A stretch of 64,000 bases of DNA, from positions 62,001-126,000 of the forward strand of contig NZ_JOII01000010.1 of NCBI RefSeq assembly GCF_000719955.1. Reading direction: 5' to 3'. A model generated the notes under the pieces. The model had not been told where the DNA came from and did no database searches. It was given only the letters and a program-made list of their open reading frames with translations. Position 1 is the first letter of the stretch. Each line of letters begins with the position of its first letter. The stretch comes from Streptomyces albidoflavus. Lineage in GTDB: Bacteria; Actinomycetota; Actinomycetes; Streptomycetales; Streptomycetaceae. A program made the position numbers and the translations under genes. Shown piece by piece: positions 33,286 through 41,285 of the stretch.

Positions 33286-34089
33286 ATGCTCACCACCCGC
33301 TATGTCGACGGAGCGCCGAACTGGCTCGACCTCGGCACCCCCGACCCCGGCGCGGCGACCTACTTCTACAGCGCCCTGTTCGGCTGGACCTTCCGCCCCT
33401 CGGAGCGGCCGGAGGCGAGCGGCTACGGCTTTTTCGAGCTGGACGGCCGGGTCGTCGCCGGTGCCATGCACATCTCCGTCGAGCAGGCGTCGCCCTCCTG
33501 GACCGTCTACTTCCGCACCTCCGACGCCGACGCCACCGCCGACGCGGTCCGCGCCGCCGGCGGCCACGTCGGCTTCCGGCCCATGGCCGTCTACGACCAG
33601 GGCCGCCTCGCCCTCTTCAGCGACCGCTCCGGCGCCTCCTTCGGCTGCTGGCAGCCCGGCGCCACCGAGGGCCTCGGCGTGGTCGGCGAGGACAACTCGC
33701 TGTGCTGGGTGGAGCACTACGGGCCGACCGTCGAGGACGCCGTCGACTTCTACCGCGCGGTCTACGGCTGGAACGTCTACGAGGTCCCGGCCCCGGGCGG
33801 CAGCTACACCACGCTGGGCCCCGCCGGGGAGGGCGAGGACCGCATGTTCGGCGGCGCCATCGACCTCGCCGAGCGGATCGAGCGCGGCTCCGCCGCCCAC
33901 TGGCTGCCGTATTTCGCCGTCGACGACCCCGACGCGGTGTGCCGCCGTGCGCGGGAGCAGGGTGGCAGCGTACGAATGGAGCCGACCGACCTGGAGGGGG
34001 TGGGCCGGCTGGCCAAACTGGGGGACCCGTGGGGTGCCCGGTTCGCCGTGCTGAAGCCGCTTCCGCCGGAGTCCCGCCCCGACATGTAG
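33286..34089 (+). CDS. VOC (glyoxalase/bleomycin resistance-like) family protein with two domains
   Basis: This 267-residue protein has two tandem VOC domains. The first (about 8-125) has WLDLGTPDPGAATYFYSALF and FGWTF; the second (about 140-260) has CWVEHYGPTVEDAVDFYRAV and YGWNVY, then PYFAVDDPDAVCRRAREQGG. Domains of this layout occur in hydroxylase-like or ligand-binding proteins such as the Streptomyces CFP32/27-kDa antigen group. No specific substrate can be named. AAGGAG lies seven bases before ATG 33286. It stands alone between the glycosyltransferase relic and the WhiB-like gene. Confidence 0.88.
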   Translation: MLTTRYVDGAPNWLDLGTPDPGAATYFYSALFGWTFRPSERPEASGYGFFELDGRVVAGAMHISVEQASPSWTVYFRTSDADATADAVRAAGGHVGFRPMAVYDQGRLALFSDRSGASFGCWQPGATEGLGVVGEDNSLCWVEHYGPTVEDAVDFYRAVYGWNVYEVPAPGGSYTTLGPAGEGEDRMFGGAIDLAERIERGSAAHWLPYFAVDDPDAVCRRAREQGGSVRMEPTDLEGVGRLAKLGDPWGARFAVLKPLPPESRPDM

Positions 34090-34103
34090 GGCGCCGGGGG
34101 CGG

Positions 34104-34129
34104 CGTTGATCAGACGTTGATGAGACGTT
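34104..34129 (+). promoter_or_regulatory. Tandem 11-bp direct repeats upstream of the WhiB-like gene
   Basis: CGTTGATCAGA (34104-34114) is followed directly by CGTTGATGAGA (34115-34125) and a partial third copy CGTT. An 11-base period puts each unit on the same face of the helix, as in response-regulator or SARP binding sites. It lies 30-50 bases before ATG 34155. Confidence 0.6.
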
Positions 34130-34154
34130 TTTCCGTGCCCGTCATCATCACTCC

Positions 34155-34400
34155 ATGCGGATCGACAGTACGGCCGCGCACGATCTCGCCTGGCAGGAGC
34201 AGGCGCTGTGCGCACAGACCGGATCAGAGTTCTTCTTCCCCGAGCCGGGCAGCTCGGTGCGTGAGGCCAAGCTCATCTGCGAGGCCTGCGACATGCGGGC
34301 GGCCTGCCTCTCCTACGCCCTCGCCCACGACGAGCGCTTCGGCGTGTGGGGCGGGCTCTCCGAGAAGGAGCGCGAACGGATGCGGCGCGACAGACGCTGA
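34155..34400 (+). CDS. WhiB-like iron-sulphur transcription factor
   Basis: This 81-residue protein has the four cluster cysteines Cys19, Cys42, Cys45 and Cys51 (ALCAQTG, ICEACDMRAAC) and the Wbl turn GVWGGLSEKERERMRR with its basic C-terminal tail. It would bind a [4Fe-4S] cluster and act with the principal sigma factor. The REAK segment and GVWGGLS resemble WhiB itself more than WblC or WhiD, but it is probably a paralogue rather than whiB, whose usual neighbours are absent. The promoter carries 11-bp tandem repeats, and a hairpin follows the stop. Confidence 0.93.
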   Translation: MRIDSTAAHDLAWQEQALCAQTGSEFFFPEPGSSVREAKLICEACDMRAACLSYALAHDERFGVWGGLSEKERERMRRDRR

Positions 34401-34428
34401 CCGCCCGCCGCCCCCGACGCCGCCCGCC

Positions 34429-34459
34429 CCGCCCGTACCGGCCGTAGCCGTACGGGCGG
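34429..34459. terminator. Hairpin between convergent WhiB-like and desaturase genes
   Basis: Arms CCGCCCGTAC (34429-34438) and GTACGGGCGG (34450-34459) form a perfect 10-bp stem, about 29 bases past the WhiB-like stop and 31 bases past the desaturase stop. Confidence 0.7.
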
Positions 34460-34489
34460 TGGCTTTCCCTCCGGGCCCGGGCGGTCCGC

Positions 34490-35467
34490 TCAGCCCTTGG
34501 TGGCGCGGGCCTGCATGCGCGCCTTGCGGGCGGCGAGGCGTTCGTCGAACTTGGCGGCCTCGGCGTCCAGCCCGCCCATGTACAGGCCCAGTTCCTCCTG
34601 GGCCTTCACGCCCTCCGGGCCGAGCCCGTCGATCTGCATGACCTTCAGGAACCGCAGCACCGGCTGGATCACGTCGTCGTGGTGGATGCGCAGGTTGTAG
34701 ACCTCGCCTATGGCCATCTGCGCCGCCGCCCGCTCGAAGCCGGGCATGCCGTGGCCGGGCATCCGGAAGTTGACCACCACGTCGCGGACGGCCTGCATGG
34801 TCAGGTCGGGCGCCAGCTCGAAGGCGGCGCCCAGCAGGTTCCGGTAGAAGACCATGTGCAGGTTCTCGTCGGTGGCGATCCGCGCCAGCATCCGGTCACA
34901 GACCGGGTCGCCCGACTGGTGGCCGGTGTTGCGGTGCGAGATGCGGGTGGCCAGCTCCTGGAAGGCGACGTACGCCACCGAGTGGAGCATCGAGTGCCGG
35001 TTGTCGGACTCGAACCCCTCGCTCATGTGGACCATCCGGAACCGCTCCAGCTCGTCCGGGTCGACGGCCCGCGAGGTCAGCAGGTAGTCCCGCATCACGA
35101 TGCCGTGCCGGCCCTCCTCGGCGGTCCAGCGGTGCACCCAGGTGCCCCAGGCGCCGTCGCGGCCGAAAAGCGAGGCGATCTCGTGGTGGTAGCTCGGCAG
35201 ATTGTCCTCCGTGAGGAGGTTGACGATCAGCGCGGTGCGGCCGATCGGCGTCACCTTCGACTGCTCCTTCTCCCACGCCTCGCCGTCCTCGAAGAAGCCG
35301 GGGAAGTTGCGGCCGTCGGACCAGGGCACGTACTCGTGCGGCATCCAGTCCTTGGCCACCTTGAGGTGACGGTTGAGTTCCTTCTCCACGACCTCCTCCA
35401 GCGCGTGCAGCAACTGGGCGTCGGTCCATCCGCCGGACGTGGCGAGGTGGGGTGTGGTGACGGTCAT
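34490..35467 (-). CDS. Acyl-ACP desaturase (soluble diiron stearoyl-ACP desaturase family)
   Basis: This 325-residue protein has the two diiron-binding sets of the family: TEDNLPSYHHEI and EEGRHG in the first half, and ATDENLHMVFY later. The mostly helical length fits DesA-type soluble desaturases. It would introduce a double bond into ACP-bound fatty acids, changing membrane fluidity. AGGAG precedes ATG 35467. A cluster of direct and inverted repeats 42-75 bases upstream (35509-35541) suggests transcriptional control by a lipid-responsive repressor. Redox partners are not encoded nearby. Confidence 0.92.
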   Translation of the reverse strand: MTVTTPHLATSGGWTDAQLLHALEEVVEKELNRHLKVAKDWMPHEYVPWSDGRNFPGFFEDGEAWEKEQSKVTPIGRTALIVNLLTEDNLPSYHHEIASLFGRDGAWGTWVHRWTAEEGRHGIVMRDYLLTSRAVDPDELERFRMVHMSEGFESDNRHSMLHSVAYVAFQELATRISHRNTGHQSGDPVCDRMLARIATDENLHMVFYRNLLGAAFELAPDLTMQAVRDVVVNFRMPGHGMPGFERAAAQMAIGEVYNLRIHHDDVIQPVLRFLKVMQIDGLGPEGVKAQEELGLYMGGLDAEAAKFDERLAARKARMQARATKG

Positions 35468-35508
35468 GCGGGACTCCTGGGGACGGGGAGTTCTTGCGAT
35501 GATGCAAC

Positions 35509-35541
35509 TTACGGGAACGTAGGTTACGAACCCGTAGGTTA
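35509..35541. promoter_or_regulatory. Repeat cluster in the desaturase promoter, candidate operator
   Basis: CGTAGGTTA occurs twice (35518-35526 and 35533-35541), spaced 15 bases start to start. An inverted pair TACGGG/CCCGTA lies at 35510-35515 and 35531-35536. AACCTACG-type half-sites resemble those of TetR-family fatty-acid regulators, but the regulator is not in this window. Confidence 0.55.
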
Positions 35542-35612
35542 AGGCCGCAGTAAAGAGCGACCGAAAGCGGGGTCGCGCAAACGTCTGTTTTCAGCCGAAC
35601 GCCGGTGCGAAA

Positions 35613-35650
35613 AGGGCTCGTGACCCCCGATTCCGGGGGCCACGAGCCCT
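35613..35650 (-). terminator. Terminator hairpin after the ABC-F gene
   Basis: AGGGCTCGTG (35613-35622) pairs with 35641-35650, extended inside by CCCCC/GGGGG around a six-base loop, about 15 pairs with one internal mismatch. It begins 24 bases past the minus-strand stop at 35674. Confidence 0.85.
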
Positions 35651-35673
35651 GTGTCACGCCCTTCCGGCCCGTC

Positions 35674-37359
35674 TCAGCCCGTCAGCGCCTCCTCCACCTC
35701 CTCGGGTGCCGCCTCGCGCAGCTCGCCGTCGAGCAGCAGCCAGCGGGTGATCCCGAGCGAGCGCAGGAACGGCAGGTCGTGGCCGGCGACCAGCAGCGCC
35801 CCCCGGTACGCGGCCAGGGCCGAGGTGAGCTGCCGGACGCTCGCCAGGTCGAGGTTGTTGGTCGGCTCGTCCAACATCAGCAGCTGCGGGGCCGGCTCCG
35901 CCAGCATCAGGGAGGCCAGCGCCGCCCGGAACCGTTCACCGCCGGAGAGGGTGCCCGCGAGCTGGTCGGCGCGGGCCCCCCGGAAGAGGAACCGGGCCAG
36001 CCGTGCCCGTACCTCGTTGCGGTCGCTGCCGGGAGCGGCCCGGGCCACGTTCCCGGCGACGCTCAGCCCCTCGTCGAGCACGTCCAGGCGCTGTGGGAGG
36101 AAACGCAGCGGGACCTCGACGCGCACCTCGCCCTCCAGCGGCGCCAGCTGGCCGGCGAGGGTGCGCAGGAGCGTCGTCTTGCCCGCCCCGTTCCGCCCCA
36201 CCAGCGCGATCCGCTCCGGTCCCCGCACCTCGAAGGTGCGCTCGGCCCGCGCCCCGTGCCGCAGCCGCAGCTTGCTCAGGGTCAGCACGGTCCGCCCGGC
36301 CGGGAGGGCGGTGGCGGGCAGGTCGACGCGGATCACGTCGTCGTCCCGGACCGCCTCCTCGGCCGCGTCGAGGCGCTGCCGGGCGGTGGCCAGCCGGTCC
36401 TCGTGCAGGGCGCGGTGCTTGCCCGCCGAGACCTGGGCGGCGCGCTTGCGGGCGTTCATGACGATCTTCGGTTCGCGCTTGGTGTCGTTCATCTTCTGCC
36501 CGTACCGCCGGCGGCGGGCCAGCGTGGCCTGGGCGCCGGCCAGTTCGCGCCGTTGGCGCCGGACGTCGTTCCCGGCCGCCCGTACGGCCCGTCCGGCGGC
36601 CTCCTGCTCGGCGGCGACCGCCTCCTGGTAGGCGTCGTAGTTGCCGCCGTACCAGGTGACCTCGCCGTCGCGCAGCTCCGCGATGCGGTCGACGCGTGCC
36701 AGCAGCTCCCGGTCGTGGCTGACCACGACGAGGACGCCGGGGAAGGACTCGACGGCCGCGTAGAGGCGGTGGCGGGCCGCCAGGTCGAGGTTGTTGGTGG
36801 GCTCGTCCAGGAGCAGCACGCCCGGCCGGGCCAGCAGCAGCGCGGTCAGCCGCAGCAGCACCGACTCACCACCCGACACCTCGCCGACGGTGCGGTCGAG
36901 GCCGATGTGGCCGAGGCCGAGCGAGCCGAGGAGGGCCAGGGCGCGTTCCTCCACGTCCCAGTCGTCGCCGACGGTGGCGAAGTGGTCCTCGGTGGCGTGG
37001 CCCGCCTCGATGGCGTGCAGCGCGGCCCGGACCTCGCGGATACCGAGCGCCTCGTCGACCCTCAGGGAGGTGTCCAGCGTGACGTGCTGCGGCAGGTGGG
37101 CCAGTTCGCCGAAGACCTGGACGGTGCCGGAGGAGGGCGTCAGCTCCCCGGCGGCGAGCTTGAGCAGGGTGGACTTCCCGCAGCCGTTGTCACCGGTCAG
37201 GCCGGTGCGGCCGGGGCCGAAGGTGAGCTGGAGGCCGTCCAGCACGCGGGTGCCGTCGGGCCAGGAGAAACTGAGGTCGGCGCAGGTGAGCGCGGTGGTT
37301 GACAGGAGAGCCTCGCGGTTGCTGACGCGTCGTCGTACGACGCGGAGGGAAGGGGGCAA
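35674..37359 (-). CDS. ABC-F family ATPase (two tandem ABC domains, no membrane segments)
   Basis: Up to 561 residues with two ATPase domains: Walker A GDNGCGKSTLL and GRNGAGKTTLL, signatures VSGGESVLL and LSGGERFRA, and Walker B LLLDEPTNNLDL and LMLDEPTNNLDL. A charged helical linker (RRRYGQKMNDTKREPK) lies between them, typical of ABC-F proteins that act on the ribosome; some protect it from antibiotics. No membrane segment exists. The start is uncertain: no ATG or GTG suits the N-terminus, leaving TTG 37359 or a CTG near 37300 (with GAGG upstream) just before TTALTCADLSF. About 300 bases upstream lack a gene and could hold an attenuator leader. Confidence 0.9.
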   Translation of the reverse strand: MPPSLRVVRRRVSNREALLSTTALTCADLSFSWPDGTRVLDGLQLTFGPGRTGLTGDNGCGKSTLLKLAAGELTPSSGTVQVFGELAHLPQHVTLDTSLRVDEALGIREVRAALHAIEAGHATEDHFATVGDDWDVEERALALLGSLGLGHIGLDRTVGEVSGGESVLLRLTALLLARPGVLLLDEPTNNLDLAARHRLYAAVESFPGVLVVVSHDRELLARVDRIAELRDGEVTWYGGNYDAYQEAVAAEQEAAGRAVRAAGNDVRRQRRELAGAQATLARRRRYGQKMNDTKREPKIVMNARKRAAQVSAGKHRALHEDRLATARQRLDAAEEAVRDDDVIRVDLPATALPAGRTVLTLSKLRLRHGARAERTFEVRGPERIALVGRNGAGKTTLLRTLAGQLAPLEGEVRVEVPLRFLPQRLDVLDEGLSVAGNVARAAPGSDRNEVRARLARFLFRGARADQLAGTLSGGERFRAALASLMLAEPAPQLLMLDEPTNNLDLASVRQLTSALAAYRGALLVAGHDLPFLRSLGITRWLLLDGELREAAPEEVEEALTG

Positions 37360-37616
37360 CGCGGAGGACAGCGCGGGCCGGTGGACCGGGAGCGCGCGCC
37401 GCGGCGGCCGTCAGGGCCGCGGGGCGGTCACGCGGGAAGGGCCGGACGAGCGGTCAGCTCGAACGCCGAGGTCACACGCGGCACGACGCACGCCGGCAAC
37501 GGGCGTACGGGCGGTGTCCAGGACCTCAGACGTACAACGGCCTACTCCGATCGGCGGCTACAGAAGCGCTCACGACGGTACGAGCGGGCGCGGGGGAGCG
37601 TCAACGGCTTTTCCCG

Positions 37617-37640
37617 CCGGGGCGCGGCCGGGCGCCCCGG
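37617..37640 (-). terminator. Terminator hairpin after the SsgA-like gene
   Basis: CCGGGGCGC (37617-37625) and GCGCCCCGG (37632-37640) form a perfect 9-bp stem with a six-base loop, 18 bases past the minus-strand stop at 37659. The rest of 37360-37658 shows nothing else I can support. Confidence 0.7.
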
Positions 37641-37658
37641 CGGTGGGGAAGGCGCGGC

Positions 37659-38075
37659 TCAGCGCATGCCACGGATGAGCAGGGCGAGATCCCGGTCGAG
37701 GTCGAGGTGGAGGTACTCGCGGCCCGGCGGCACCAGGGCGATGGTGCGGGCCGCGAACCGGCGCAGCTCCTCGGCGCGTACCCGCACCACGGCGGTGCCC
37801 TCGGGCGCGTGGAACTCCATCACCACCTGGTCCTCGCCGTGCGGCCGCAGCCGGACGTCGCCCATCCCGGCCTCGCCGGTCAGCCCCGCGGTGAGCAGGT
37901 CCCGGGCGAACGACCAGGTCACCTCGACCCCTTCCAGCGTCGAGCGCGCCGGAAAGGTCATGGTGACGGCGAACGGTTCGGTGCGGTCGTACCGCAGCCG
38001 CGCCGGAATGGTCGCCATACGTGGCGAGGCGGCGACGAGCTGCGCCTCGACGGACTGCTGGATGACGGTCTCCAT
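37659..38075 (-). CDS. SsgA-like sporulation and cell division protein
   Basis: This 138-residue protein has the typical SsgA-like size and features: METVIQQSVEAQLV at the start, RYDRTEPFAVTMTFP, VTWSFARDLLTAGL and YLHLDLDRDLALLIRG near the end. Family members steer septum placement, peptidoglycan maturation and spore formation in sporulating actinobacteria. Which paralogue (SsgA to SsgG) this is cannot be decided by eye. It sits alone, with a hairpin after it. The presence of this family is the strongest single sign that the host is a sporulating streptomycete or close relative. Confidence 0.93.
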   Translation of the reverse strand: METVIQQSVEAQLVAASPRMATIPARLRYDRTEPFAVTMTFPARSTLEGVEVTWSFARDLLTAGLTGEAGMGDVRLRPHGEDQVVMEFHAPEGTAVVRVRAEELRRFAARTIALVPPGREYLHLDLDRDLALLIRGMR

Positions 38076-38183
38076 GGTCCCCCCTGGGTCCTGTGGCCGT
38101 TGGGGCGGTCAGGCCCCGGCAGTCGGCTAGACGGTGGAACAGGGGGGCCCGTGCACCGGGAGGAGCGTGAGGTGCGTCACGTC

Positions 38184-38223
38184 CCGGTGGCGGGGCGGGC
38201 GTACGGCCCTGCCCCGCCACCGG
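38184..38223 (-). terminator. Terminator hairpin after secDF
   Basis: CCGGTGGCGGGGC (38184-38196) pairs perfectly with 38211-38223, a 13-bp stem with a 14-base loop, 13 bases from the minus-strand stop at 38236. Confidence 0.85.
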
Positions 38224-38235
38224 GGTGGCGGCCCG

Positions 38236-40536
38236 TCAGACCACGGCCCCGGTTCCCTCCCGCACGCGCTTGCGCGGGCGTTCGGGCGAGGCCGAGGCGC
38301 CGCGGCGCCGCTCCAGCCGTACCGCCAGCGGCATCGCGGTGAAGATGGTCGAGCCGATGCCCACCGTGATGCCGGCCAGGAGGGCCACCGCGAAGTCGGT
38401 CAGGGTGCCGCCGCCCGAGAGGGCCAGCGCCAGCAGGACGAAGACCGCGCCCAGGCCGGTGTTGACGGTACGCGGCAGCGTCTGGCCCACCGCCAGGTCG
38501 CCCAGCGTCTCCCAGGGCACGCCGGGACGGAGCCGGCGCAGCTCCCGCAGCCGGTCGAAGACGACCACGGTGTCGTTGACCGAGTAGCCGACCACGGTCA
38601 GCAGCGCCGCCAGGAAGACGCTGTCCACCGGCTTGCCCAGCCAGGCGAAGAGCCCCACCACCAGCAGCACGTCCTGCACCATCGCGACCACGGCGGCCAG
38701 CGCCAGCGTCCCCCGGAACCGCACGGTGAGGTAGACGAGCTGGGCCCCGACCGCCACCGCCAGCGCCAGGACGGCCTTGTCGCGCAGCTCCTGCCCGAGG
38801 CTCGGGCCGACCAGGTCGTCCCGTTCGACGGTCACCTCGCCGCCGTGCTCGGCGAGGGCGGCCCGCACCCGCCGCTCCTCGGCGTCCTCCAGCGGCCCGG
38901 TGCGCACCGTCACCAGTGAGGCGCCGTCCTGGTCGGCGCGCTGCACCACCGCCTCGGGGAAGCCCGCCGCGCTCACGGCGGCCCGCGCGGTCTCGGCGTC
39001 CACCGGGCGTTCGGTGGCGTACTGGGTCTGGCGGCCGCCGGTGAACTCCACGCCCAGCTCCAGCCCGCGCACCCCCACACCGGCCAGCGCCACCAGCAGC
39101 AGCCCGCCGGAGAGGAGCAGCCAGCGGCTGCCGGAGCGCATCAGCCTCGGCGGGCGCTGCTCCAGCCGAGTCCGCAGCCGCCCCTTCCCCGCCATCCCGG
39201 TGGCCTGCGGCCGGCGCCGCACCAGGCCCCGGCCCAGCGCCCAGTCGGCGAGGACCCGGGTGATGACCAGCGCCGAGACCATCGAGGCGAGCACACCGAC
39301 GGCCAGCGTCACCCCGAATCCCTTGACCGGGCCGCTCGCCAGGGCGAAGAGCAGCCCGGCGGCGATCAGCGTGGTGACGTTGGAGTCGAGGACCGCGCTC
39401 CACGCCTTGGCGAAGCCGCGCGCCAGCGGCCGCCGCAGGTCCTTGGGCCGGCGGGACGCCTGGCCGTACTCCTCCCTGGCCCGCTCGAAGACGAGCACGT
39501 TGGCGTCGACCGCCATGCCGACGGCCAGCACGAACCCGGCGATCCCCGGCATGGTCAGCGTCGCGCCGAGCGCCACGATCGCGGCGTACGAGATCAGCCC
39601 GTAGAGGGAGAGCGCGACCGTGGCGAGCAGGCCGAGGAGGCGGTAGACGGCGGTGATGAAGACGGCGGTGCAGGCCAGGCCGATCAGGGCCGCCCAGGCG
39701 CCCGCCCGGATGGCGTCCGCGCCGAGCGAGGGGCCGACGGTCGACTGCTCGACGACCTCCACCGGCAGCGGCAGCGCGCCGCCCTTGACCAGCGCGGCCA
39801 GTTCGCGGGCGCCCTCGGCGTCGAAGCCGCCGGTGATCTGGGTGGAGCCGCCGGTGATCCCGGTGCCGCAGGGGACCGTCTCGCGCATCCCGGGGGCCGA
39901 GACGACCCGGTCGTCCAGGACGATCGCGACCCGGCGCCCCGGATCGCCGGGCGCGGCGCAGGCCGCCTCACCGGTGAGCCTGGTCCATGCGCCGGCCGCC
40001 TTCTTCTCGAAGGAGAGGGTGACCGCCCACCCCTCGCCCGAGGCGGCGTCGAAGTCCGGGCGGGCGTCGCTGACGCCCTCCCCGGTGAGGGCGGTCGGGC
40101 CCAGTTCCAGGAAGGCGTCGGGCCGGTCCGGGTCGGCGAGGGCGCGGGAGCCGTCCTCGGCCTGGGGCGCGGCCTTCTCGGCCTCGCCCCGCACGGGGTG
40201 GAAGGTGAGCTGGGCGGTGCGGCCGATCACCTCGGCGGCCTCGCGGGGGTCCTGGACCCCGGGCAGCTCCACCACGATGCGGTCGGAACCGGAGCGGACC
40301 AGTTGCGGTTCGGCGACGCCGAGCGCGTCGACCCGCTGCCGCAGCACCTCCAGGGCCCGGTCGGTCGACTCGGCGTCAGGGGTGCGGCCCTGTGCCTCCT
40401 GGGCCTGCAGGACGATCCGGGTGCCGCCGCTCAGGTCGAGGCCGAGGCGGGCGGGGGTGGTCAGGGCGAGGAAGAGGGACACGGCGACGACGGCGAACGC
40501 GATCAGCGCACGCCAGGCCGTGGCACGTCGGGACAT
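38236..40536 (-). CDS. secDF: Fused protein translocase subunit SecDF
   Basis: This 766-residue protein joins SecD and SecF in one chain with about 12 membrane segments. The SecD half starts after MSRRATAWRALIAFAVVAVS and shows LGLDLSGGTRIVLQ and GMAVDANVLVFERAREEYG. The SecF half begins near residue 470 (VGVRGLELGVEFTGGRQTQY) and ends with VVGYSVNDTVVVFDRLRE. Large extracytoplasmic domains lie between the first and second segments of each half. It uses proton motive force to help pull proteins out of the Sec channel. Streptomyces commonly carry this fusion besides separate secD and secF genes. ATG 40536 gives a normal N-terminus. It is a single-gene unit. Confidence 0.95.
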   Translation of the reverse strand: MSRRATAWRALIAFAVVAVSLFLALTTPARLGLDLSGGTRIVLQAQEAQGRTPDAESTDRALEVLRQRVDALGVAEPQLVRSGSDRIVVELPGVQDPREAAEVIGRTAQLTFHPVRGEAEKAAPQAEDGSRALADPDRPDAFLELGPTALTGEGVSDARPDFDAASGEGWAVTLSFEKKAAGAWTRLTGEAACAAPGDPGRRVAIVLDDRVVSAPGMRETVPCGTGITGGSTQITGGFDAEGARELAALVKGGALPLPVEVVEQSTVGPSLGADAIRAGAWAALIGLACTAVFITAVYRLLGLLATVALSLYGLISYAAIVALGATLTMPGIAGFVLAVGMAVDANVLVFERAREEYGQASRRPKDLRRPLARGFAKAWSAVLDSNVTTLIAAGLLFALASGPVKGFGVTLAVGVLASMVSALVITRVLADWALGRGLVRRRPQATGMAGKGRLRTRLEQRPPRLMRSGSRWLLLSGGLLLVALAGVGVRGLELGVEFTGGRQTQYATERPVDAETARAAVSAAGFPEAVVQRADQDGASLVTVRTGPLEDAEERRVRAALAEHGGEVTVERDDLVGPSLGQELRDKAVLALAVAVGAQLVYLTVRFRGTLALAAVVAMVQDVLLVVGLFAWLGKPVDSVFLAALLTVVGYSVNDTVVVFDRLRELRRLRPGVPWETLGDLAVGQTLPRTVNTGLGAVFVLLALALSGGGTLTDFAVALLAGITVGIGSTIFTAMPLAVRLERRRGASASPERPRKRVREGTGAVV

Positions 40537-40680
40537 GAGGGCTCCACGGACGGCCCGCGCCACCCGGGGACCCCTCGGTCCTGCGTCCGGGCACGCAAGC
40601 ATCGGTCAACGGCGGGACGGCGCGCGTCCGGTGAACCCGCGTACCGCGCGGGTACGGGGATCAGGGCGCGAGCCGGGTCG

Positions 40681-41154
40681 TCAACTGCTCCGTGCGAAGG
40701 GCGGGCCCCGGGCCGACCAGGGGCCCGGCGCGGTACCGGGCGGCGCCCGTTCCTGGCGCGGCCGGTCCAGCAGGCGGCCGGGCGCCAGAGCCCGCTCCGG
40801 ACCGCCGGACGGTGCCACCGCGAGGGCCGGGAGCTGGGCCTTGCCCGGGTCCGGCGGCGCCGCGGGGGCGAGTTCGGCGTGCCCGGCAGCGTACCCGTCG
40901 GCCCGCTCCCGTGCGGGGGCGTGCGCCCGTACCCACGCCGGGGTGTGGACGGCGCGTGGTGCGGGGAGGGCGCGTTCGGGGACGGCCGAGGGCGCGGGGG
41001 CGGCCTCCGGGCCGTGGCTCGCGGCGGGGGCCGAGGCCCCGGCCACGGAGAGGACCGCCGTCCAGACGGCGCAGACCAGCGCCAGCACGATCCGGGAGAC
41101 GGCGGCAGGCGGACCGGGAAGCGGGACGCCGTGGCGCGCGGACGGTTCCGCCAT
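40681..41154 (-). CDS. Hypothetical membrane-anchored Pro/Ala-rich protein
   Basis: A possible 157-residue protein with a single hydrophobic segment near residues 20-42 (AVSRIVLALVCAVWTAVLSVAG) and a long Pro/Ala/Arg-rich, low-complexity extracellular tail. No domain is recognised. ATG 41154 is chosen because it gives a sensible signal-anchor; upstream extension is possible. Support comes from the membrane segment and G/C third positions; composition alone could generate such a frame, so this remains moderate. Confidence 0.55.
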   Translation of the reverse strand: MAEPSARHGVPLPGPPAAVSRIVLALVCAVWTAVLSVAGASAPAASHGPEAAPAPSAVPERALPAPRAVHTPAWVRAHAPARERADGYAAGHAELAPAAPPDPGKAQLPALAVAPSGGPERALAPGRLLDRPRQERAPPGTAPGPWSARGPPFARSS

Positions 41155-41285
41155 GTGCGCCACCCCCGTCCCCGCCTCGGCCGAAACGCTCACCCTAGCC
41201 GACCCGCGAACCCGGCCCGCGACCTCCACACTTCCACCCCGGCAGCCACCGGGTCACGGGGCCTGAACCATGTCAGCATCGGGGC

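Noticed and set aside
40631..40660. Possible terminator CGTACC-GCGCG-GGTACG before the hypothetical gene's stop
   Set aside because: Only six pairs; too weak to call.
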